Below, piece by piece: positions 15,799-24,599 of a stretch of 29,425 bases of DNA. Source of the DNA: Actinomycetes bacterium (GTDB taxonomy: Bacteria > Actinomycetota > Actinomycetes > Propionibacteriales > Propionibacteriaceae); NCBI GenBank assembly GCA_029778515.1, contig JAKOQD010000240.1:1-29425 (forward strand), given 5' to 3'. The notes beneath the pieces are model-generated. The model saw only the letters and a program-made list of their open reading frames with translations. It was not told the DNA's origin and made no database searches. Made by a program: the position numbers and the translations under genes. Each line of letters starts with the position of its first letter. The first letter of the stretch is position 1.

Positions 15799-17142
15799 TC
15801 AGCCGGCGTTGGCACACAACAGCTCCAGTAGCTCGTCCAGCTCCGGCACGCGAGCGGCCAGCGGGTCGGGCAGGGCGATGGTGCGGTCGGCGGGGCCGTC
15901 CGCACCAGTGAGGTCGTGGATGGTGCAGGTCTGCCAGTCGACGCTGTAGCGGTGGCGCCCTCGTTGCACGGCCGCCAGAAACCCGGCCCTGGCCGCAGCC
16001 CTGGTGTCGGCCGGCGGCTCGGTCATCGCGCGCCGCACTTCGGCCGATGTGGTGAGGCGACGCACCAGCCCCTCGCCCTCGAGCGCGCCGAAGACGCCGC
16101 CGAGTTCGTGGAACGCGAGGTCCAACTGGGCGAGCTTCGGGTCATCGGACGCCAAGCGGTGCCGGTCCTGGAACTCCTGGAGCAGACGTCGTTTGGCTAC
16201 CCACTCCACCACGTCGGCCACCCGCTCCGGAGCACCCGCGGTCAGCGCGTCCAGCACCGCCGTCCAGAGCCCGGCCAACTCGGGCTCAGCACGCTCGCCG
16301 GCAACGTCGAGGTACTCACGCTGCACTTCCAGGGCAGAGCGGCGCCGCCCGTCCGCCAACTCCAGCACCGCGGACGGATCCCGCGCCACCTGCCGAAGCG
16401 CGGCGGCCGGATCGGCCAGCCGAAGCCGTCCGAGTCGGTCCACCCCTGAGCCGCCCGACAGCGCGTCCAGCAACGCGACGGTAGTGCCGACTTTGAGCCA
16501 CGCCGACGGCTCGCAGAGGTTGGAGTCGCCGGCCAGCACATGCAGCCGCCGGAAGCGTGCCGGGTCGGCCAGCGGCTCGTCCCTGGTGTTCACCAGCGGA
16601 CGCGCGCGCGTCGTCTGCGCGGACAACTGGTCATACAGGTGGTCCGCCCGCTGACTGATCGTGAATTCACCGCGGCGGTAGCGCCCCGACCCGCAAAGCA
16701 CCTGGCGGGTGACCAGGAACGGCGTCAGTAGGTCCACCAGAACGGACAGGTCCTGCTCGCGCTCGACCAGGTAGTTCTCGTGGCAGCCGTAGCTGTTGCC
16801 AAAGCTGTCGACATTGTTCTTGAAGAGCCGGAACCGCACCTCCTGGCTTGCGGCAGCGGCCCGGGCCGAGGCGTCCGCGGCCAACTGGGCGACCAGTTCG
16901 TCACCGGCCCGCTCCGCGACCAGCAGTTGCCGCACCGTGCGGCATTCCGGGGTGGCGTACTCGGGATGGGCGCCCACGTCGAGGTACAACCGGCCGCCGT
17001 TGACCAGGAACGCGTTCGCCGCTCGGTGCTCAGCCACCAATGGCCGGAACAGCAACTCGGCGGCCTCCGGCGCGCTCAGCCGGCCCCGGGCCGAACGTGC
17101 GCTCAGCCCGTACTCGGTTTCGACCCCGAGGACGCGCTCCAC
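15799..17142 (-). CDS. pafA: Pup--protein ligase
   Basis: Ligates the C-terminal glutamate of the prokaryotic ubiquitin-like protein Pup to substrate lysines using ATP, marking proteins for the proteasome or other fates. The 447-aa protein has the glutamine-synthetase-like fold, with Mg-binding VETEYG (Glu8, Glu10), the catalytic Asp55 in RLYLDVGAHPEYATPE, LFKNNVDSFGNSYGCHENYL, and LVNTRDEPLAD followed by RRLHVLAGDSNLCEPSAWLKVG. These fit PafA better than its paralogue Dop. The GTG at 17142 is 11 nt after the rluB stop. Unusually, no pup, dop or proteasome prcBA gene is near, and pafA rides at the end of the parA-scpAB-rluB run. Confidence 0.95.
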   Translation of the reverse strand: MERVLGVETEYGLSARSARGRLSAPEAAELLFRPLVAEHRAANAFLVNGGRLYLDVGAHPEYATPECRTVRQLLVAERAGDELVAQLAADASARAAAASQEVRFRLFKNNVDSFGNSYGCHENYLVEREQDLSVLVDLLTPFLVTRQVLCGSGRYRRGEFTISQRADHLYDQLSAQTTRARPLVNTRDEPLADPARFRRLHVLAGDSNLCEPSAWLKVGTTVALLDALSGGSGVDRLGRLRLADPAAALRQVARDPSAVLELADGRRRSALEVQREYLDVAGERAEPELAGLWTAVLDALTAGAPERVADVVEWVAKRRLLQEFQDRHRLASDDPKLAQLDLAFHELGGVFGALEGEGLVRRLTTSAEVRRAMTEPPADTRAAARAGFLAAVQRGRHRYSVDWQTCTIHDLTGADGPADRTIALPDPLAARVPELDELLELLCANAG

Positions 17143-17153
17143 TCCCCGGCTCC

Positions 17154-17891
17154 CTACAGCTTCACCAGGTCGAGTAGCGCGCCCAGTTCCTCGCGGGTGA
17201 GGTCGCGCACGGCGCCGAGCTTCAGGTCACCCAGGCGGACGGGGCCGATGGCGATCCGGGAGAGTTGTCGCACCGGGTGGCCGACCTCGTCGAAAAGACG
17301 CCGGACGATCCGATTGCGGCCCTCGTGCAGGGTTATCCGCACGAGGCTGCGGTCGGCGCCGCGCTGAAGCACCTCGACCTTGTCGGGTTGCACCGGGCCA
17401 TCTTCGAGCGCCACGCCTTTGCGCAGGCGCTTCACCGTGGCCTCGGTGATGACGCCGGCGATTTCAGCAACGTAGACCTTGGGCACCTCGAAGGACGGGT
17501 GCATCATCCGCTGGGAGAACTCCCCGTCGTTGGTGAGCAGCAGTAGTCCTTCGGTGTCGGCATCGAGCCGTCCGACGTGGAAGACCCGCTCTCTGGTGTA
17601 CACGCTGACCAACTCCTGCAGGGCCGGACGGCCGCGCGGATCCTCCATGGTCGACACCACGCCGGTGGGCTTGTTGAGCACCAGGTAAAGGTGCTCGGCC
17701 TTGGGCGGGATGCGCAGGCCGTCGACCCGGATCACGTCCGTGGCGGGGTCGACGCGCCGACCCTGTTCGGTCACCTTCTCGCCGTTCACCTCGACCCGGC
17801 CACGGAAGATCAGATCTTCCGCGGCCCGGCGCGAGGCCACACCGGCCTGGGCGAGTACCTTCTGCAGGCGGATGCCCTCGGTTTCGGTCAT
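17154..17891 (-). CDS. rluB: 23S rRNA pseudouridine synthase, RsuA/RluB family
   Basis: Modifies uridine in 23S rRNA (RluB-type site by family; exact position inferred). The 245-aa protein has an N-terminal S4 RNA-binding domain (RLQKVLAQAGVASRRAAEDLI, about 7-65) and a catalytic domain with the family motif GRLDADTEGLLLLTNDGE, whose first Asp is the nucleophile. The ATG at 17891 overlaps the scpB stop in an ATGA junction, so the two are translationally coupled, an order widely conserved among Gram-positives. It is followed 11 nt later by pafA. Confidence 0.95.
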   Translation of the reverse strand: MTETEGIRLQKVLAQAGVASRRAAEDLIFRGRVEVNGEKVTEQGRRVDPATDVIRVDGLRIPPKAEHLYLVLNKPTGVVSTMEDPRGRPALQELVSVYTRERVFHVGRLDADTEGLLLLTNDGEFSQRMMHPSFEVPKVYVAEIAGVITEATVKRLRKGVALEDGPVQPDKVEVLQRGADRSLVRITLHEGRNRIVRRLFDEVGHPVRQLSRIAIGPVRLGDLKLGAVRDLTREELGALLDLVKL

Positions 17892-18535
17892 TCGGATCCC
17901 TCCTCGAGCGGGCCGTCGTTCGGGTCGGAGATCCCGGCCTGCGCCGGGATGACGGTAAGCAGCGCCTCCTCAACAGCCGCGCCCGGGTCGGCCAGATTGG
18001 CCAGTTCGGCTTCGAGTGCGGACGCGTCCGGCAGGTGCGGCGCCAGCGGTGGCAGCTCGTCCAGGCTGGTCAGCCCCATTCGTTCCAGGAAGTAGCTGGT
18101 GGTGGCGAACAGCCGCGCCCCGGTCTCGCCGTCGCGTCCGGTCTCCTCGATCAGGTCGCGAGTGGCCAGCGTCCGCATCACCCCGTCCACGTTCACGCCG
18201 CGCACGGCCGAGACCCGGCCACGGGAGATCGGCTGCAAGTAGGCCACCACGGCCAGCGTCTCCAGGGCCGCCTGGCTGAGCGTGCCCCGCTGGCCCTCGG
18301 TGAGCCAGCGGCCGATCAGGTCGGCGTGCTCCTCGCGGGTGTAGTACCGCCAGCCCGACCCCACCCGGCGCAACTCGAAGCCGCGTCCGGTGGTGTCGTA
18401 GAACTCGACCAGTCCGGCGAGCGCGGTCTCGACCGCCTCGACCGGAGCCTGCACAGCCTCGGCCAGCTCAGCGGTTGGCATCGGTTCGGTGGCCATCAAG
18501 AGGAGGGCCTCGATCGCACCGCTCAGGTCACTCAT
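17888..18535 (-). CDS. scpB: Chromosome segregation/condensation protein ScpB
   Basis: Winged-helix subunit of the SMC-ScpA-ScpB condensin; it binds ScpA as a dimer. The 215-aa protein begins SDLSGAIEALLLMATEPMP and carries the two winged helices, with the conserved LSQAALETLAVVAYLQPISRGRVSAVRGVNVDGVM at about 90-125 and a YFLERMGL segment near 155. The last 22 or so residues (VIPAQAGISDPNDG...) are translated from a palindromic repeat element at 17930-17953 and are probably not ancestral. It overlaps scpA by 8 bp and rluB by 4 bp. Confidence 0.95.
   Translation of the reverse strand: MSDLSGAIEALLLMATEPMPTAELAEAVQAPVEAVETALAGLVEFYDTTGRGFELRRVGSGWRYYTREEHADLIGRWLTEGQRGTLSQAALETLAVVAYLQPISRGRVSAVRGVNVDGVMRTLATRDLIEETGRDGETGARLFATTSYFLERMGLTSLDELPPLAPHLPDASALEAELANLADPGAAVEEALLTVIPAQAGISDPNDGPLEEGSE
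17930..17953. repeat. ATCCCGG/CCGGGAT palindromic repeat inside scpB
   Basis: GATCCCGGC-CTGC-GCCGGGATGAC forms a short palindrome matching the copies in xerD and upstream of pyrG. Read on the scpB strand it encodes VIPAQAGI, in frame, near the C-terminus. This looks like insertion of a REP-type element that was accommodated as coding sequence. Confidence 0.8.
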
Positions 18536-19361
18536 CAGTGCTCTCCTGTGGTTGGGTCTCGTCGAATTCGGAACCGGTGCGCTCGGGGTCGAGTTCCGCG
18601 CCGAGCCAGCGGACGGTCAACTCGCCCAGCGGAGTCAACTGCTCAAAGGTGACCGCGCGATCGCGGAAAAGCTCGAGCAGTGCGAGGAAGCGGGCCACCA
18701 CGACCAACCGGTCGGTAGCGTCGGCGGTCAAAGCGCGGAAGGTCAGAGTGCTGTGCTCACGCAGGCGGGACACGATCTCGTCGGCCTGTTCGCGCACGCT
18801 GACCAGCGGCAGGTGCAGGTGGGTCAGCTGCACCTGTGGCGCCTCGCGCGGGGTGAGCGCGCGGCCGGCGTAGGCGGCGATCAGGTCGGTGAAGCCGGTG
18901 AGTTCGACGTCCGGCAGCAGCCCGGCGAAGCGCTCCTCCAGCCCGCCCGGACGCGGGTAGCGGCGAGCCTGCAGCGTGAGCGTCTCGGCTATCCAGCCGC
19001 TGACCAGCTTGAACGCGCGGTATTGCAGCAGCCGGGCGAAGAGCAGGTCGCGGGCCTCCAACAGCGCGAGGTCCTCCTCGTCGTCCACCTCGCCCTGCGG
19101 CAGCAGGCGAGCCGCCTTGAGATCGAGCAACGTCGCCGCCACGACGATGAAGGAACTGGTCTGGTCGAGATCCCAGGAACTTGCGCCCTGGCTGAGTTGC
19201 GCGGCCCGGATGTGGGCCACGAATTCGTCGGTGACCTTGGAGAGCGCAACCTCGGTGACATCCAGCTTGTGCTTGGCGATCAGCTGCAACAGCAGGTCGA
19301 AGGGGCCGGAGAAGTTGGTCAGGTGGACGGTGAACTCCTCGGCCGCCGGCAGCGGGGTCAC
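18528..19361 (-). CDS. scpA: Chromosome segregation/condensation protein ScpA (kleisin)
   Basis: Kleisin subunit bridging SMC heads in the bacterial condensin complex. The 277-aa protein starts FTVHLTNFSGPFDLLLQLIAKHKLDVTEV, the diagnostic N-terminal SMC-neck-binding helix region, and has WDLDQTSSFIVVAATLLDLKAARLLP at about 64-90. The C-terminal winged helix (LTFRALTADATDRLVVVARFLALLELFRD) binds the SMC cap. The GTG at 19361 overlaps the stop of the preceding small gene in a GTGA junction; the 3' end overlaps scpB. The smc gene is not in the window. Confidence 0.95.
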   Translation of the reverse strand: MTPLPAAEEFTVHLTNFSGPFDLLLQLIAKHKLDVTEVALSKVTDEFVAHIRAAQLSQGASSWDLDQTSSFIVVAATLLDLKAARLLPQGEVDDEEDLALLEARDLLFARLLQYRAFKLVSGWIAETLTLQARRYPRPGGLEERFAGLLPDVELTGFTDLIAAYAGRALTPREAPQVQLTHLHLPLVSVREQADEIVSRLREHSTLTFRALTADATDRLVVVARFLALLELFRDRAVTFEQLTPLGELTVRWLGAELDPERTGSEFDETQPQESTDE

Positions 19362-19690
19362 GGTTGGCCGAGTTCGCGCACCAGATCGGATTCGGCACCC
19401 CGGCTGGCCAGATCGGCCATCGCCAGCCCGATCGCGGTGCGAACGATCCGGCCGCGGTCGATCGCCAGCCCGTGGTGCGCCCGCAGGGTCAGCCGCGCCT
19501 GTTCCAGCGCGAGCAGTTCCTCGCTGCTGACGTAGACGGTGATCTTCTCCTCGTGGCGGACGCGGCCGCTCGGGCTCGGCCCGTTGGCTTCCGCGGACGC
19601 GTCCGCAGCCGGCGTCTCAGCACCCACCCCGGCTGCACTGGTTGGCCGGAAGAGCTCGGACGCCCCCGGTAGCTTCACGCGCCTGGGCAT
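19358..19690 (-). CDS. Small ribbon-helix-helix-like protein between parA and scpA
   Basis: A 110-aa protein with an N-terminal disordered, Pro/Ala/Ser-rich half and a C-terminal half reading EKITVYVSSEELLALEQARLTLRAHHG, then RGRIVRTAIGLAMADLA. A short beta strand followed by two helices resembles the ribbon-helix-helix (MetJ/Arc/CopG) fold; this is judged by eye. It overlaps parA by 16 bp and scpA by 4 bp, so it is tightly co-expressed with both. RHH proteins often serve as DNA-binding partners of ParA ATPases, so a partition-accessory or autoregulator role is plausible but unproven. I do not know a gene name. Confidence 0.75.
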   Translation of the reverse strand: MPRRVKLPGASELFRPTSAAGVGAETPAADASAEANGPSPSGRVRHEEKITVYVSSEELLALEQARLTLRAHHGLAIDRGRIVRTAIGLAMADLASRGAESDLVRELGQP

Positions 19691-20577
19691 CGGGCAAGCA
19701 CCTCCCTGGCCAGCGTCCGGTAGGCGGCGGCGCCCGGCGAGGTGGTGGCGTAGGTCGTGATGGGCTCGCCGGCCACCGTGGTTTCGGGGAACTTGATCGT
19801 GCGCCGAATGACGGTGTGGAAGACGGTGTCACCGAAGGCCTGCACGACCCGTTCGAGCACTTCGCGGCTGTGCAGAGTGCGGGCGTCGTACATGGTGCCG
19901 AGAATGCCCAGCACTTCGAGTTCCGGGTTCAGTCGGTCCTGCACCTTTTCGATGGTGTCGGTGAGCAACGCGATGCCGCGCAGTGCGAAGAACTCGCATT
20001 CCAGCGGCATCAGCACCTTGTCGGAGGCGGTGAGGGCGTTGACTGTCAGCAGGCCCAGCGACGGCGCGCAGTCGATCAGGATGATGTCGTAGTCGTGCCG
20101 CACCTTGGTGAGCACCCGGCGCAGGGTCTGTTCGCGTGCCACCTCGGAGACCAGCTGCACCTCGGCCGCCGACAGGTCGATGTTGGACGGCATCAGTTCG
20201 AGCCCGGGCACCGAGGTCTGGGTGATCACCTCTTCAGGCGAGATCTTCTTATTCAGCAGCAGGTCGTAGATGCTGGTCTCAAGGGTGTGCGGATTTACCC
20301 CGAGCCCGACCGAAAGCGAACCCTGCGGGTCGAAGTCGACCAGCAGCACCCTGCGGCCGGTCTCGGCGAGGGCCGCACCGAGGTTGATCGTGGTCGTGGT
20401 TTTGCCGACCCCGCCCTTCTGGTTGCACATCGCGATGATCAGCGCGCGCTTGGGGTGATTCGGGTCGGGCGGCGTGGGTTCGGGCAGCGCCGGCCACGGG
20501 CGTCCGGTCGGGCCCAGGTCGCCGCCGTCCAGCGTTGGTTCGGCGTCGATCAGGGCGGGGCTGTCGGTTTCGCTCAC
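19675..20577 (-). CDS. parA: ParA/Soj-family ATPase
   Basis: Deviant Walker-type ATPase of the ParA/MinD superfamily, used for chromosome or cargo positioning. The 300-aa protein has a 43-residue acidic, Pro-rich N-terminal tail, then ALIIAMCNQKGGVGKTTTTINLG with the deviant Walker A KGGVGKT (residues 54-60), LLVDFDPQGSLSVGLG, and Walker B IILIDCAPSLGLLTVNAL. The GTG at 20577 is the first start in frame. Its location among xerD, an RHH-like gene and scpAB shows it is not the oriC-proximal parAB pair, and no parB follows; it is probably the second, scpAB-linked ParA-like protein of actinobacteria. Its cargo is unknown. Confidence 0.92.
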   Translation of the reverse strand: MSETDSPALIDAEPTLDGGDLGPTGRPWPALPEPTPPDPNHPKRALIIAMCNQKGGVGKTTTTINLGAALAETGRRVLLVDFDPQGSLSVGLGVNPHTLETSIYDLLLNKKISPEEVITQTSVPGLELMPSNIDLSAAEVQLVSEVAREQTLRRVLTKVRHDYDIILIDCAPSLGLLTVNALTASDKVLMPLECEFFALRGIALLTDTIEKVQDRLNPELEVLGILGTMYDARTLHSREVLERVVQAFGDTVFHTVIRRTIKFPETTVAGEPITTYATTSPGAAAYRTLAREVLARCPGA

Positions 20578-20629
20578 CCCGACACTCTAGGCCCAGAATG
20601 TCGACAAGTCTGCAAGGGCTCGCCGCCGT

Positions 20630-21769
20630 CTAGCGCGCCCGCGGATGGGCAGCCATGAACACCTCGCGCAGGTGCTCGGCCGTTACCAGCGTGTAAATCT
20701 GCGTGGTGGTCACCGACGCGTGCCCCAGCAGCTCCTGCACCACGCGGACGTCCGCGCCACCGTCCAGCAGATGGGTGGCGAACGAGTGCCGCAGGGTGTG
20801 CGGAGACACCTCGACCTCCAACTTCGCGGACGCGGCCGCGCGCTGCAGCACGGCCCAGGCGCTCTGCCGGCTCAACCGCTGGCCGCGGCGGTTCAGCAGC
20901 AGCGCCGGGCTGGGCCGGACGGACGCCTGCGCGAACTCGGCCCGGCCACGGACCAGCCAGGCCGCAACCGCGTTCCGGGCGTACGAGCCGACCGGCACAA
21001 TCCGCTCCTTGCGGCCCTTGCCGAACACTCGCAGGCCGGCGTCCGGATCTGCCAGTAGGCCGGTCGCATCATCGACATCGAGATCGAGCACTTCAGAGAT
21101 CCGGGCACCGGTGCCGTAAAGCAACTCCAGCAGCGCCGCGTCCCGCAACCCGGCGGCCGTGGTCAGATCCGGAGTGGCCAGCAGCGCTTCGACGGACGCG
21201 ATGTCCAGCGCCTTGGGCAGCGGCCGGGTGCCCTTCGGCGGCCGGACACCAACGGCCACGTTCTCCGGCACCCAGCCGTCGGCCAGTGCGAAAGCGTGCA
21301 ACGAGCGCACGGCGACCAGCGAGCGGGTAGCGCTCGATCGGGACAGCGGCTCGCGGCCGTCGGTCGGCGCCTGCAGGTAGGCGAGGAACGCGGCTACATC
21401 GGCCTCGGTGATCGTCGTGGGATCGTTGATGCCGCGGGCACCGAGGAACTCCAGGTAGCGGCCGAGATCGCGCCGGTAGGCGGCGACGGTGTGCACCGAC
21501 GCGCCGCGTTCCACGCTCAGGTGGGCAAGGTAGGTGCGGACCAGCCGATCAGCAAGGCTGCGTTGCTCGCGGGTGGGGATCCCGGCCAACGCCCGGATGA
21601 CGTTAGGGGTGACCCCAGCCGGTGTGTGCCGACCCTGGCCGGTGATCCCGGCCTCCGCCGGGATGACGTTGGGGCCAAGCTGAGCAGTGGGGCCAGGCTG
21701 AGCAGAGGGGGCAGGCTCAGTCGTGGGCCTGGGTTCGACCGTGGGGGCGGGCTCAGCCGGAGTGGCCAT
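20630..21769 (-). CDS. xerD: Tyrosine recombinase XerD with repeat-derived N-terminal extension
   Basis: Site-specific recombinase acting with XerC at dif to resolve chromosome dimers. The core (about 300 residues from [17 protein letters not shown]) has the N-terminal SAM-like domain and a catalytic domain with all active residues: Arg in [14 protein letters not shown], Lys in [12 protein letters not shown], His-x-x-Arg in [14 protein letters not shown], His in [11 protein letters not shown] and nucleophile Tyr in QIYTLV. The ATG at 21769 gives 379 aa, some 70 more than usual: a Pro/Thr repeat tail, then two peptides NVIPAEAGI and NVIRALAGI encoded by palindromic repeats. Few in-frame starts lie between tail and core (a TTG within the second repeat is possible). 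It overlaps the NUDIX gene by 17 bp. Confidence 0.93.
   Translation of the reverse strand: MATPAEPAPTVEPRPTTEPAPSAQPGPTAQLGPNVIPAEAGITGQGRHTPAGVTPNVIRALAGIPTREQRSLADRLVRTYLAHLSVERGASVHTVAAYRRDLGRYLEFLGARGINDPTTITEADVAAFLAYLQAPTDGREPLSRSSATRSLVAVRSLHAFALADGWVPENVAVGVRPPKGTRPLPKALDIASVEALLATPDLTTAAGLRDAALLELLYGTGARISEVLDLDVDDATGLLADPDAGLRVFGKGRKERIVPVGSYARNAVAAWLVRGRAEFAQASVRPSPALLLNRRGQRLSRQSAWAVLQRAAASAKLEVEVSPHTLRHSFATHLLDGGADVRVVQELLGHASVTTTQIYTLVTAEHLREVFMAAHPRAR
21576..21604. repeat. ATCCCGG-family repeat in xerD 5' coding region (copy 1)
   Basis: GATCCCGGCCAACGCCCGGATGACGTT, an imperfect palindrome related to the scpB copy. On the xerD strand it encodes NVIRALAGI immediately before the recombinase core. 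Confidence 0.75.
21644..21670. repeat. ATCCCGG-family repeat in xerD 5' coding region (copy 2)
   Basis: GATCCCGGCCTCCGCCGGGATGACGTT, a near-perfect palindrome that differs from the scpB copy at two central bases. On the xerD strand it encodes NVIPAEAGI. Both xerD copies share the flanking GACGTT. Confidence 0.8.
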
Positions 21770-22442
21770 CGCGTCCGGCCAACGACGAGTTGTGCGCGGC
21801 CCAAGCCGTCCGCGCCGGCCAATCGGACGCCGCGTCGCGCAACTGGTCGAGTCGACCGGACAGCCGCGCCACCTCCAGCGCGAGCACACCCGAAACCATG
21901 GTCGGGTTCTGCAACCGGCCGGCCAGCACTGCGTCCACCACATCGGCGCGGGCAGCCCAACAGACCTCCATATCGGCTTCCTCGTGCTCGGCGGCGAAGT
22001 CGGCCGGCGCCGGTTCCGGGCTGAGCCCGGTGGCCAGGTAGATCCGCAGCGACTCCTGGTTGGCACCCGGAGTGGTGAACAGATCGACCAGCACCTGCCA
22101 ACGCTCGGCCCGCAGCTGCACCTCCTCGGCCAGCTCGCGCTTCGCCGCAGTCAGCCAGGTTTCGCCGTCGCCGTCCAGCAAGCCCGCAGGCGGCTCAACC
22201 AGCTGGTAGCCCACCGGGTGCCGGTACTGCCGGACCACGGCGATCCGGTCGGCGTCGTCCCAGGCGATCACTCCGACCGCGCCCGGGTGCAGCAGGTACT
22301 GGCGCCGCATGGTGGCGCCGTCCGGGGTGGCCACGACGTCATTGACGAAGTCGGACACCGCGCCGTTTCCGAGCACCTCATGCCCGACGACCGGCCAGGT
22401 CATCGGGATGTCGGTGACCTCGGCTCGGCTCAGCTCACGCAT
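21753..22442 (-). CDS. NUDIX hydrolase, ADP-ribose pyrophosphatase-like
   Basis: Protein of 229 aa resembling ADP-ribose pyrophosphatases (NudF group), which cleave ADP-ribose or other nucleoside diphosphates linked to X. The catalytic helix reads [18 protein letters not shown], keeping the E-x7-REL-x-EE metal ligands. The box is slightly irregular: the first Gly is one residue too far from the Glu, and the usual Gly after EE is replaced. Upstream, [23 protein letters not shown] is typical of the subfamily. The ATG at 22442 lies 2 nt after the pyrG stop and the gene overlaps xerD by 17 bp; this pyrG-NUDIX-xerD order is common in actinobacteria. The substrate is uncertain. Confidence 0.9.
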   Translation of the reverse strand: MRELSRAEVTDIPMTWPVVGHEVLGNGAVSDFVNDVVATPDGATMRRQYLLHPGAVGVIAWDDADRIAVVRQYRHPVGYQLVEPPAGLLDGDGETWLTAAKRELAEEVQLRAERWQVLVDLFTTPGANQESLRIYLATGLSPEPAPADFAAEHEEADMEVCWAARADVVDAVLAGRLQNPTMVSGVLALEVARLSGRLDQLRDAASDWPARTAWAAHNSSLAGRDGHSG

Positions 22443-22444
22443 GT

Positions 22445-24346
<1,902 letters not shown>

Positions 24347-24402
24347 TCAAGCTTGTCGAACCCGTCCCCGGACGTTGTGCGCGTCGATCTTTCAAACTCA
24401 GA

Positions 24403-24562
24403 GATCCCGACCCTCGCCGGGATGACCGGTGCGGGATCCCGACCCTCGCCGGGATGACCGGTGCGGGATCCCGACCCTCGCCGGGAAGACCGGTGCGGGA
24501 TCCCGACCCTCGCCGGGAAGACCGGTGCGGGATCCCGACCCTCGCCGGGATGAGGGGTGCGG
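24403..24562. repeat. Five-copy 32-bp tandem array
   Basis: Units begin at 24403, 24435, 24467, 24499 and 24531, an exact 32-bp period. Each holds the palindrome ATCCCGACCCTCGCCGGGA followed by a GACCGGTGCGG spacer. Copies 3 and 4 have GGGAAGACC where copies 1 and 2 have GGGATGACC; copy 5 ends TGAGGGGTGCGG. There are no unique spacers, so this is a satellite-like amplification of the ATCCCGG element and not a CRISPR array. Confidence 0.92.
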
Positions 24563-24580
24563 GTGGGTCAGCAACTCGGG

Positions 24581-24597
24581 CCTGAGCCTGACGAAGG
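24581..24597. repeat. CTGAGCCTGACGAAGG-type dispersed repeat motif
   Basis: CCTGAGCCTGACGAAGG lies just beyond the recN stop codon. It is close to the CTGAGCCTGTCGAAGG motif that, from memory, is a common intergenic repeat in many high-GC bacteria. A related CAAGCTTGTCGAAC stretch lies at 24348-24361. Confidence 0.5.
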
Positions 24598-24599
24598 AC

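Noticed and set aside
24403..24562. Regular 32-bp periodicity that could suggest a CRISPR array
   Set aside because: The whole 32-bp unit repeats; there are no unique spacers between conserved repeats and no cas genes.
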